Positions 1 to 5,961 of a stretch of DNA of 6,229 bases are shown here, in pieces. Source of the stretch: JAAYGT01 sp050252075 (GTDB lineage Bacteria > Pseudomonadota > Gammaproteobacteria > Burkholderiales > Burkholderiaceae_B); the NCBI GenBank assembly GCA_050252075.1, contig JBFWLP010000134.1, forward strand, positions 1 through 6,229, given 5' to 3'. How positions within the stretch are numbered: the first letter of the stretch is position 1; every line of letters begins with the position of its first letter. The position numbers and the translations under genes are program-made. A model generated the notes under the pieces. That model was given only the letters and a program-made list of their open reading frames with translations. It searched no databases and was not told where the DNA came from.

Positions 1-1872
1 ATCGCCGTTACCTGCACGCTCGGCCAGATAGGCGCGGTACTGGTCGGCCGGCTTCATCCGATAGCGGGCCTTCAAGGCGTCACGCTCTCCGGCAATGGCC
101 TTGCGTAGCTCTATGTCCTTCACCACCTTGCCCATGCTGGAAACCGACAAAGCCGCCTTGCGCTCTGCCGGCTTCAAAGCCCGGTCATTCTGAACGGCCC
201 GGCGCTCGGCCAGGTATTCGCGGCGCAGCTCGGCGCGGCGCTCCTGCTCGCGCTTCTTCTGCTCCTGCCAATCCTGTTCCCGGCGCTCGCGCTGCTGTGG
301 CTGCCAATCACGGCGGTACTCGGCCCAAAGGTCACGGCGCAGGGCAGGGCGGGCCTGCTGTGGTGCGGCATGGCCGATTTGGTCGGCATAGGTCTGCTGC
401 AAGATCGGCGCGGCATCACGCCAAGGCAAATGCAGCTCTTGAGTGAGGAAGTCGGACACGTTCAGATTTCGCCGGCCGCACCGGATGCGGTCGCCGCCGT
501 CCTTGCCCTTGGTCACTTCGTATTTGTCGGGCATCACGCCATGCGTGCGGCTGACGCTCGCCAGCAAGCGGGCGGCGTCCAGCTCCCGTTTGATGGTGTT
601 GAACTCGGCCCGGCTGCTGTCGGTGCCACGGGCGGCACGCTCGCGGCGCTCGGCCTCGTACTGGCCCACTACGCTATCGGTCTGGCGGCCGTCACGCTCA
701 CGCGAAGGGGCCGGGGTTGGCTCACTGGCGCGGGCCTGTTCGGGCGCTCTGGCCGGGGCCGGGCGCTCTTGCTCCGGGTCATGTGGGATTTCCACGGCCG
801 GGCGGTGCCTGCCGTAGAACGTGGCCGCACGCTCGGCCAAAATCGCCCGGCGCTGCTCGGGGTCGGCTTCACGATAGGCGGCATAGGCTTTGCGGTTGCC
901 GCTGTTCATGTATTTCAGCTCGGCCGCCCGCACCTCGCGCCACTCCTGCAAGCGGTCGGCAATGTCGGCCGGGGTAGGGCGTGGCGCTTTGGTGTCCTCG
1001 TACCCTGCGCGGATTTCGCCGGCCAGCTTCTGCCGTTTTTCAGCGGTGGGCATTTCGATGAATTCACGGCTGAAAACGTACTCTTTCAGGTTCACGCCCT
1101 TAGCCGCGCCCTCTGGCTTCACGTTGAGATATTCGCCGGCCTTGCCAGCGTTGCGGGTCTTGGTGTCGCCATGCTCGGCAACGATGGCCCGGAACTGGTC
1201 GAAGTCGGTAACGCCCTTGTCCAGCACGTCGGACAAGATGCGCTCTTTCAGGTCGTGATTTGCGCCCTTGAAATAGTCGCCCTTGTAGCGGGAAATAATC
1301 GCGCTCTCGTCGGTGAACTCAATGCGCCGGTTATCTTTCGGGCTGGCAAGTCCATATTTAGCATTGATATGCTCTTGGAACGCCTCAAGGAATTTTGTTT
1401 GCTGCTCTACGCGCCCAAATGGATTTAGATTGACCGGCCCGCGCTCTCCTTCCTTTAGACCAGCCAATACCATCAAATTGACTTCCGGCACAATAATATG
1501 AATGTGCGGCTTTCGCTCTACTAATTCACCTGTTTTCTGGTTTGTATAAGTTCTCAACTTTGGCAAATGCGCTTCGGCATAGAAGTTATATTCACTGCCT
1601 TCATAGGCGGTCATGGCGAATTGCTTAAATTCATCCGTGATTGCCTGCAACATTTCCGGGCTGATTTCATCCTCTTTGAAAGCCAGCGTGATATGCAAAT
1701 AACGCTCGCCGGCCTTGTCCATGTTGTTGATAACGGCGTCGGTTAATTCCAGATCGCCCGACAAAATAACGCGCTCGTCCAGCTCGTCCCGGCTGTAGTC
1801 CCGGCCGTCTTTCTGCCCTTTCTCTAGATACTCCTTTATCCCGGCATCGCCGCCACGCACTCTAATCAGCAT
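1..1872 (-). CDS. traI: Conjugative relaxase (TraI/MobA-like, probable MOBP class), C-terminus beyond window
   Basis: The frame stays open from ATG at 1872 to the window edge: 624 codons, no stop, so the gene is partial. By family, a relaxase nicks oriT, stays covalently bound to the 5' end through a tyrosine and pilots the strand into the recipient. Visible in the N-terminal part: Tyr15 in the context IKEYLEKGQ (candidate catalytic residue), YLHIT at 58-62, then His102 and a PHIHI motif with His123 and His125, giving a three-histidine metal site of HUH type. The stretch between His102 and His123 is longer than in the usual HxDxxxHxH motif. Residues about 365-397 form a Pro/Ala/Glu-rich linker; about 440-500 looks like a folded, conserved-type segment (GVMPDKYEV, RNLNVSDFL); 504-624 is highly charged, Arg/Glu-rich and probably helical. 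The start overlaps the mobC stop by 11 bp with AAGG about 10 nt upstream, suggesting translational coupling. The exact MOB subfamily is inferred, not proven. Confidence 0.88.
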   Translation of the reverse strand, partial: MLIRVRGGDAGIKEYLEKGQKDGRDYSRDELDERVILSGDLELTDAVINNMDKAGERYLHITLAFKEDEISPEMLQAITDEFKQFAMTAYEGSEYNFYAEAHLPKLRTYTNQKTGELVERKPHIHIIVPEVNLMVLAGLKEGERGPVNLNPFGRVEQQTKFLEAFQEHINAKYGLASPKDNRRIEFTDESAIISRYKGDYFKGANHDLKERILSDVLDKGVTDFDQFRAIVAEHGDTKTRNAGKAGEYLNVKPEGAAKGVNLKEYVFSREFIEMPTAEKRQKLAGEIRAGYEDTKAPRPTPADIADRLQEWREVRAAELKYMNSGNRKAYAAYREADPEQRRAILAERAATFYGRHRPAVEIPHDPEQERPAPARAPEQARASEPTPAPSRERDGRQTDSVVGQYEAERRERAARGTDSSRAEFNTIKRELDAARLLASVSRTHGVMPDKYEVTKGKDGGDRIRCGRRNLNVSDFLTQELHLPWRDAAPILQQTYADQIGHAAPQQARPALRRDLWAEYRRDWQPQQRERREQDWQEQKKREQERRAELRREYLAERRAVQNDRALKPAERKAALSVSSMGKVVKDIELRKAIAGERDALKARYRMKPADQYRAYLAERAGNGD

Positions 1873-2215
1873 CGCGGATTACCTTTTTCATCAAGTCGGC
1901 CAGCATTTGCAGCTCGGCCAGAATCCCGGCGTAAGTCGCCGGGGTAACAGTGCCGGCCAGCTCGGCGGCATTGGCAGTGTGGGCAAGCTGGTTCAGGTTG
2001 TTGCTGGCCTTGTTGAATAGGTAAATCAGGCGGCGTTTATCGCTGCTCGGCTGCACCCGTGCGACTACCTGCGTTCGGTTGGTCAGCACGGCATCACGGA
2101 AGAACTCGGACGGCTTCACACCGGCCGCGCTGGCCTTCGCCAGATAGGTGGCGTGGTCGGGCAGGGTGAGCCGAAAACTTACCGTGCGGGTTGGCTCTTT
2201 GGGCTTGCGCGGCAT
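1862..2215 (-). CDS. mobC: MobC-family relaxosome accessory protein
   Basis: This is a 117-residue protein. An upstream ATG at 2347 in the same frame would add 44 Pro/Arg-rich residues, but ATG 2215 has a clear AGGAG 8 nt before it and begins the conserved protein, so I chose it. Residues 11-17 (TVSFRLT) form the beta strand typical of ribbon-helix-helix DNA-binding proteins, followed by helices around 20-45. Residues 69-82 (KASNNLNQLAHTAN) match the characteristic MobC motif with the NLNQ-A-xxN pattern. MobC proteins bind oriT next to the nick, help open the strands and stimulate the relaxase. The gene lies directly between oriT and the relaxase gene, overlaps the latter by 11 bp, and should be transcribed leftward from the promoter near 2478-2506. 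Confidence 0.9.
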   Translation of the reverse strand: MPRKPKEPTRTVSFRLTLPDHATYLAKASAAGVKPSEFFRDAVLTNRTQVVARVQPSSDKRRLIYLFNKASNNLNQLAHTANAAELAGTVTPATYAGILAELQMLADLMKKVIRDAD

Positions 2216-2383
2216 GGTCGCGGCTCCTGTCTCGTGCCCGCCTCGATGGCACGGGGCAGGGCGGTTAATGACCGGCTGCGAAGCTGCCGGGCGGCTTGTG
2301 CTGCTGGTGACGAATCCGCGACCTGGTGGGCGTGGATCTGTCGCCATGCGGCCCGGCTCCCGTAGGGGGCCGGTGGCAGGTTT
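2216..2383. other. Non-coding leader of the mobC-relaxase operon
   Basis: There is no credible gene here. The minus-strand frame extending mobC upstream to 2347 has a low-complexity, Pro/Arg-rich translation and no ribosome site better than the one at 2215. The stretch lies between the oriT inverted repeats and mobC and would be the 5' untranslated part of a transcript starting near 2471. It is GC-rich with scattered short inverted repeats (for example GCCGGG near 2285 with CCCGGC near 2352) that I could not resolve into a convincing single structure. Confidence 0.5.
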
Positions 2384-2405
2384 CCAAAGGGGGGCACCCC
2401 TTTGG
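2384..2405. repeat. Perfect 9-bp inverted repeat, probable oriT element
   Basis: CCAAAGGGG (2384-2392) and CCCCTTTGG (2397-2405) are perfect inverted copies separated by the 4-nt loop GGCA. No T-run follows on either strand, so an intrinsic terminator is unlikely. It lies immediately beside the larger palindrome at 2405-2459, in the divergent space between mobC and the rightward transfer operon, which suggests a protein-binding or cruciform element of oriT. It would also fold in the mobC leader transcript and could attenuate it. The structure is seen directly; the role is inferred. Confidence 0.7.
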
Positions 2406-2459
2406 GCACGGGATATGTTTCAAAACGCGGAGCGCTTTTGTAAACATATCCGACGTGCC
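2405..2459. other. Candidate oriT core: long imperfect palindrome
   Basis: The central arms GGATATGTTT (2411-2420) and AAACATATCC (2442-2451) are perfect 10-bp inverted copies. Inside them CAAAA (2421-2425) pairs with TTTTG (2436-2440) and CGC (2426-2428) with GCG (2432-2434), with single-base bulges at 2441 and 2435 and the loop GGA. Outside them GGCACG (2405-2410) pairs with CGTGCC (2454-2459) across a 2-nt bulge. A 55-bp near-palindrome between mobC and a traK-like gene is where oriT is expected in MOBP-type systems. CCTATCTGTAGC at 2458-2469 resembles the IncP nick core CTATCCTG-C, lies 3' of the palindrome on the plus strand as in RP4, and is a candidate nick region. That nick placement is tentative. 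Confidence 0.62.
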
Positions 2460-2477
2460 TATCTGTAGCACGCCCAC

Positions 2478-2506
2478 ACTATAACGCGGCCGGATCACTC
2501 CCGCAA
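2478..2506 (-). promoter_or_regulatory. Putative sigma70 promoter for mobC-relaxase
   Basis: Read on the minus strand, TTGCGG (2506-2501) and TATAGT (2483-2478) are separated by exactly 17 bp. The -10 box matches TATAAT in 5 of 6 positions; the -35 keeps the TTG core only. Transcription would start near 2471, cross the candidate oriT palindrome and enter mobC at 2215. The -35 box abuts the repeat array beginning at 2508, so whatever binds those repeats could also affect this promoter. Confidence 0.5.
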
Positions 2507-2507
2507 G

Positions 2508-2609
2508 ACTGCGCACACACTGCACACAAACCGCATAAAATCGCTTGACACTGCAAACGCACTGCACAATAATTGCACTAACACGGCGGCAAACATTGAC
2601 CGCACTGCA
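2508..2609. repeat. Phased ACTGCA direct-repeat array, probable binding sites of the TraK/StbA-like protein
   Basis: Copies of ACTGCA or near matches begin at 2508 (ACTGCG), 2519 (ACTGCA), 2530 (ACCGCA), 2550 (ACTGCA), 2561 (ACTGCA), 2572 (ATTGCA) and 2604 (ACTGCA). Within the groups 2508/2519/2530 and 2550/2561/2572 the period is exactly 11 bp, close to one helical turn, so the sites lie on one face of the DNA. A weaker match, ACGGCG at 2583, continues the second phase. The second group overlaps the -35/-10 region of the rightward promoter. In R388, StbA binds short direct repeats upstream of the stb operon; the arrangement here is analogous, though the repeat sequence is different. The repeats are seen; the ligand is inferred. 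Confidence 0.72.
2545..2573 (+). promoter_or_regulatory. Sigma70 promoter of the traK-stbBC-traD operon
   Basis: TTGACA (2545-2550, 6 of 6) and AATAAT (2568-2573, 5 of 6) are spaced by the ideal 17 bp. The start of transcription would be near 2580, giving a leader of about 85 nt before the ATG at 2666. ACTGCA-type repeats at 2550, 2561 and 2572 overlap the -35, the spacer and the -10, so binding there would exclude RNA polymerase. Autorepression by the first gene product is the simplest reading. The leader also carries two direct copies of CCGGCAAT (2615-2622 and 2633-2640), of unknown meaning. Confidence 0.75.
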
Positions 2610-2665
2610 AATAACCGGCAATATCGCGGCATCCGGCAATGCCGATAACGCGAAAAGGTGGAAAC

Positions 2666-3067
2666 ATGACAAAAGACAGCGTGGCCGATGTGCTGCGCGC
2701 ACTGGCTACCGGCGACAAAAGCCGCTCTGAAACTGCCCGACTGCGGGACATAGTGGATGAGGTGGAAGCGGCATTAGCTGCTGGCGTAAGCCGTGCGGCA
2801 GTCCTCCAAGCTCTGAACGATCAGGGCTTCACGATGACGCCAAAGAGCTTTGAAAGCGCCCTGTACCGCATCAGGAAAAAACGAATCCAGCCAGCAAAGC
2901 CGGCCGCGAAATTTGGTCATGACCAAGCGGACCCAGCAAGCCAGCCAGCCCAAGCACCGCAAGAGGAACCCGCAAAAGCCCCTCAAGCACGCATCACGAA
3001 CCCGGCCGATATTCGCAAGTCCAGACGCCGGGAAATTGATCTCGATGACCTATCCGACAAGGAATAA
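2666..3067 (+). CDS. traK: TraK/StbA-like oriT- or repeat-binding protein
   Basis: This is a 133-residue protein. ATG 2666 is preferred over ATG 2639 because GGTGG lies just upstream of it and the conserved-looking part starts here. Residues 1-73 look folded and helical: RLRDIVDEVEAALAAGVSRA near 25-44, then a helix-turn-helix-like stretch ending in a basic IRKKRI (69-74). Residues 75-108 are a Pro/Ala/Gln/Lys linker, and the tail is acidic (EIDLDDLSDKE). This plan, an N-terminal DNA-binding part with VEAALA-xG followed by a Pro/Ala/Lys tail, resembles TraK of RP4, which wraps oriT DNA. By gene order it also occupies the place of stbA in R388. It is first in the operon, 5 bp from stbB, and adjacent to the ACTGCA array it probably binds. 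Similarity is judged by eye, so the exact family is moderately certain. Confidence 0.68.
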   Translation: MTKDSVADVLRALATGDKSRSETARLRDIVDEVEAALAAGVSRAAVLQALNDQGFTMTPKSFESALYRIRKKRIQPAKPAAKFGHDQADPASQPAQAPQEEPAKAPQARITNPADIRKSRRREIDLDDLSDKE

Positions 3068-3072
3068 CTTTT

Positions 3073-3780
3073 ATGAAAATCGCAATCGTCAACTACACCG
3101 GCACTGTTGGAAAAACCACCATCGCCGCGCATCTGCTTTCGCCCCGCATGGGCAATGCTCCCATTTTTGCTGTCGAGTCGATCAACGAAACGGCAGCCGG
3201 ATTGGGTGTCGATGTTGAGCAAATCAAAGGGGACAAATTCCGCGAATTGTTCCGCAAGCTGTTTTCTCTTGATGATGCAATCATCGACGTGGGCGCATCC
3301 AATATCGAAGCCTTCCTAGACGGCATGGTTAAGTTTGATGAATCGCACCTTGAATTCGATTACTTCGTTATTCCTCTGACCAGCGGCACGAAAGAACAAA
3401 AAGAAACTATCTCGATGATCGGGACACTTTCTGATTTCGGCATTCCCGCCGAAAAAATCCGGCTTGTATTTAACCGCGTTGATTCAGACGTAGCCGACGA
3501 ATTCTCACACGTCGTTAATTATGTGAAAAAGGAAAAGAACGCCACGATCAACACCGATGCGGCCATTTTTGAAAGCGAATTGTTCGATGCGCTCGGCGTT
3601 AAAAAACTTGCTATCGAAACACTTCTGAAAGATGAAACGGACTATAAAGCACTAAATAAAAGCAACCCGAATGCCAGCGAGAAGGAAAAGAATCATTGGG
3701 CCGATATGCACGGCCTCAAGGCATTGTCGCGCAGCGTGAATCGAAACCTCGATTCTGTTTTCTCTACATTGTTTAAATAA
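3073..3780 (+). CDS. stbB: StbB-like P-loop ATPase (divergent ParA/MinD type)
   Basis: This 235-residue protein is probably cytoplasmic. The N-terminus MKIAIVNYTGTVGKTTIAAH carries a P-loop with Lys14-Thr15-Thr16 at the position expected for ParA-type ATPases. The usual KGGxGKT is altered: the signature lysine position is Thr9 and the second glycine is Thr11. IIDVGAS (about residues 70-76) corresponds to the Asp-containing switch/Walker region; FDYFVIPLTSG and RLVFNRVDSD fit the later beta strands of the fold. In R388, StbB is a motor-like ATPase that, with StbA and StbC, affects plasmid positioning and conjugation. AAGGA lies 9 nt before the ATG inside the end of the preceding gene; the next gene is 10 bp away, so co-transcription is likely. 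The base composition is visibly poorer in GC than the neighbours (24 of 60 in 3481-3540). Confidence 0.78.
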   Translation: MKIAIVNYTGTVGKTTIAAHLLSPRMGNAPIFAVESINETAAGLGVDVEQIKGDKFRELFRKLFSLDDAIIDVGASNIEAFLDGMVKFDESHLEFDYFVIPLTSGTKEQKETISMIGTLSDFGIPAEKIRLVFNRVDSDVADEFSHVVNYVKKEKNATINTDAAIFESELFDALGVKKLAIETLLKDETDYKALNKSNPNASEKEKNHWADMHGLKALSRSVNRNLDSVFSTLFK

Positions 3781-3790
3781 GGGGCGCTTT

Positions 3791-4363
3791 ATGGACGCGG
3801 CAAACACTCCCCGCACGACAAGGGACGCCCTTACGTTTGAACTGTTGGGCGATATTGGCCGGTGTGACGACAAGGTAACGGCGCTGGAAAAGAAACTCGA
3901 CGCCCTGCCCGAAGCTCTCGAAAAGGCAATGTCTCCCATGCTCGGCGCTCTGGCTCTGGCCTCGAAAGAGGCACAAGCCACTATCGGCCAGCTCGGTGCA
4001 GCGGAAAAAGCCTCGTTCGGAAATTTCGCGGCGGCCGAAAAGGTCGCGCTGCGTGACGCTCTCAAGGCGGCGCTGCGGGAAGAAGCCGGCGAAGCCCTCT
4101 CCAGTGCCGCCCGCGAACTGGCAACGTCGGCCCGCATCCATCAGGACGCGGCCAATGGCGAAAAGGTGCAGCGCTGGCAATGGATCGCCGTTGCCTTTGC
4201 TGGAAGCCTTCTAGCCGGGGCGCTCGGCTTCTACGGTTCGCACCTGCTGTATGGCAAACAGATTGACGAACAAGCGGCCTTCGGCCGTGCCGTAGGCACG
4301 GTGTGGGACGGGTTGGACGCCAAGACAAAAGAGCGGATTCAAGCCGCAAGGGAACGCCAATGA
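3791..4363 (+). CDS. stbC: StbC-like membrane-anchored coiled-coil protein
   Basis: The 190-residue product has a long Ala/Glu/Lys-rich helical region (about 12-118, including KVTALEKKLDALPEALEKA) likely to form a coiled coil. One clear membrane span follows at about 130-154 (WQWIAVAFAGSLLAGALGFY), then a short polar tail of about 35 residues. No signal peptide or catalytic motif is visible. Gene order after a StbB-like ATPase and before a coupling protein matches an StbC-type or MobB-type helper, which could tether the ATPase or the relaxosome to the inner membrane near the coupling protein. AAGGGG straddles the stbB stop and serves as ribosome site. The stop codon overlaps the next start as ATGA (4360-4363), implying translational coupling to the TraD-like gene. 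The function is inferred mostly from context. Confidence 0.65.
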   Translation: MDAANTPRTTRDALTFELLGDIGRCDDKVTALEKKLDALPEALEKAMSPMLGALALASKEAQATIGQLGAAEKASFGNFAAAEKVALRDALKAALREEAGEALSSAARELATSARIHQDAANGEKVQRWQWIAVAFAGSLLAGALGFYGSHLLYGKQIDEQAAFGRAVGTVWDGLDAKTKERIQAARERQ

Positions 4364-5961
4364 AACCCGCACTTGTCCTAACCCTGCTCCTGCTGGCCGG
4401 CGCGGCCTTCATGTTTGGCCGCAACCTGTTCAAAACGATCAAGGGCAAAGAGCCTGCGACGTGGGTAACGTGGCTGTGGCTCGGCCTGTGGGGCGTGGCT
4501 GTCCTGTACGGCCTCGGCTCGGCCATTCCTCGCATGATCGCCAGCGGCGAATCTTCGGCCTTGCTCTCTATCGGCGTGGCCGGGGTCGCTGTGTTCTGCC
4601 AGACCCGAATTTGGGGCCACATGATGGCCCGCGCCAACTACGCACCGCACGGCCAAGAAACGGTCATCAGGGGCACGGAAGTTGTCGGCGGCTCCGATCT
4701 GCAAGCCCGTATGTACGGCGACAAGGCGAAGCCGGCCGACGTGGATATTGAAATTGGCGGGGTGGTCGTTCCGCGCATGTTGGAAGCGCAGCACATGCTT
4801 TTCAGCGGCACCACGGGCGCGGGCAAGACGCAAGCGATTAACCGTGTTCTGCGGGCTGTACGGGCACGCAATGAGCGGGCTTTGATCGCTGACCCGGCCG
4901 GGGGGTTCTTCTCCCGCTTCGGTCGTCCTGGTGATGTGCTGTTTAACCCGTTTGATCGTCGTTCGGTGGATTGGTCGCCCTTCGCTGAAATCCGCGCTGA
5001 ATACGACTGCCAGCGCATCGCAAAGGCCGCTGTGCCTGACGGAACGGGGGAGGGTGCAGAGTGGCACCACTACGCGCAAACGCTGCTCGGTGAAACGCTC
5101 TTGGCCCTGCATCTACGCGGGGAACGGTCGGTAAAGCGGCTGCTGCACTATGTCAGCTCGGCAGACATAAAGGAGCTGGGCGAACTGCTGGCCGGCACGC
5201 CTGCGGCCATCCTGTGCGCCAAGGGCAATGACAAGATGCTGAACAACACGCGGGGCATCATTGCTACCTATCTCGGCGTGTGGCGCTACCTGCCTGACGC
5301 TGGCACGTTCTCCGTGCGTGAGTGGGTGCAGGATGAAACCCGCACCGGCTGGCTGTTCGTGACCTACCGCGACGATCAAATGGGGATGCTGCGCGGCCTT
5401 GTGGCCTCGTTGCTGGAACTCGGCATTGTCGAAGGCTTGAGCCTGTCGGAAAACCAAGATCGCGGCTTGTGGTTCGTGTTCGATGAGGTCGATTCACTCG
5501 GCAAGGTATCCAGCCTTCGCAGTGGTCTAACCAAGCTGCGCAAGTACGGCGGGCGCTGCGTGCTTGGCCTGCAAACGGTGTCGCAACTGCGCGAAACCTA
5601 CGGCAAGGACGAGGCGCAAACGCTGCTCGCCAATCTGTCCACAAAGTTGATTTTGCGGGCTGGCGACAATGAGACGGCCGAATATTTCAGCAAGGAACTT
5701 GGCGAACAGGACATTGACCGGCTGCAAATGACGACGGGACAGGGCACCAGCTCGGGCGGCCTGACGAATCCCGGCCAAAGCTCGGAATCGTTCAATACCA
5801 ACTACAACATGCAGCGCGTGCGGCAAGCCGCCATCATGTCGTCGGAAGTGCTGAACCTGCCCGACCTGCAAGGCTTCCTCAAGATACCCGGCCAGCCTGT
5901 CGGCACGGTCAAGATTGACTATCAGGCTATGCCCGAAGTCGAACCGGCATATTTGAGTTAA
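4360..5961 (+). CDS. traD: TraD/VirD4-type coupling protein (T4CP)
   Basis: ATG 4360 gives 533 residues; it has AAGGGA 6 nt upstream and overlaps the stbC stop by 4 bp. An in-frame ATG at 4303 lies inside stbC and adds only a basic stretch, so I rejected it. Hydrophobic spans lie at about 2-18, 35-53 and 64-80, anchoring an otherwise cytoplasmic ATPase. Walker A is GTTGAGKT (150-157); Walker B is FVFDE (372-376), followed by VDSLGK. ALIADPAGGF (174-183) and FNPFD-RRSVDWSPF (195-208) are the typical T4CP/TraD AAD-type nucleotide-binding segments, and GLQTVSQLRETYG (403-415) is the conserved late motif. The family forms hexamers that link the relaxosome to the type IV secretion channel and pump DNA. 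Its length is close to TrwB of R388 (507). No mating-channel genes are visible here, so the channel lies elsewhere. Confidence 0.92.
   Translation: MKPALVLTLLLLAGAAFMFGRNLFKTIKGKEPATWVTWLWLGLWGVAVLYGLGSAIPRMIASGESSALLSIGVAGVAVFCQTRIWGHMMARANYAPHGQETVIRGTEVVGGSDLQARMYGDKAKPADVDIEIGGVVVPRMLEAQHMLFSGTTGAGKTQAINRVLRAVRARNERALIADPAGGFFSRFGRPGDVLFNPFDRRSVDWSPFAEIRAEYDCQRIAKAAVPDGTGEGAEWHHYAQTLLGETLLALHLRGERSVKRLLHYVSSADIKELGELLAGTPAAILCAKGNDKMLNNTRGIIATYLGVWRYLPDAGTFSVREWVQDETRTGWLFVTYRDDQMGMLRGLVASLLELGIVEGLSLSENQDRGLWFVFDEVDSLGKVSSLRSGLTKLRKYGGRCVLGLQTVSQLRETYGKDEAQTLLANLSTKLILRAGDNETAEYFSKELGEQDIDRLQMTTGQGTSSGGLTNPGQSSESFNTNYNMQRVRQAAIMSSEVLNLPDLQGFLKIPGQPVGTVKIDYQAMPEVEPAYLS

Noticed and set aside
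370..1428. Long plus-strand open frame of 352 codons
   Set aside because: It lies wholly antisense to the relaxase gene, whose minus-strand frame has recognisable motifs. The plus-strand translation is low-complexity and hydrophobic, without family features; it is a shadow of GC-rich codon bias.
2216..2347. N-terminal extension of MobC by 44 residues
   Set aside because: The added part is Pro/Arg-rich and unlike MobC, whereas ATG 2215 has an AGGAG at the right distance.
2384..2405. Intrinsic terminator
   Set aside because: The stem is strong, but no U-run follows in either direction.
2508..2609. CRISPR array or replication iterons
   Set aside because: The repeat unit is about 6-11 bp with no spacers of constant larger length, so it is not CRISPR. 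Replication iterons are usually longer and near a rep gene, and none is visible; the promoter overlap fits a regulator array better.
2265..2702. Minus-strand open frame of 145 codons covering the intergenic region
   Set aside because: It would cross the palindromes, the repeat array and both promoters. Its translation is not protein-like and it starts inside the traK-like gene.
3652..4180. Two overlapping minus-strand frames (161 and 135 codons) in the stbB-stbC area
   Set aside because: They are antisense to stbC, with Ala/Ser/Arg-rich translations caused by the Ala/Glu/Lys-rich coiled coil on the other strand.
4378..5112. Minus-strand open frame of 244 codons
   Set aside because: It is antisense to the traD-like gene, which has clear Walker motifs; the reverse frame shows no motif and no ribosome site.
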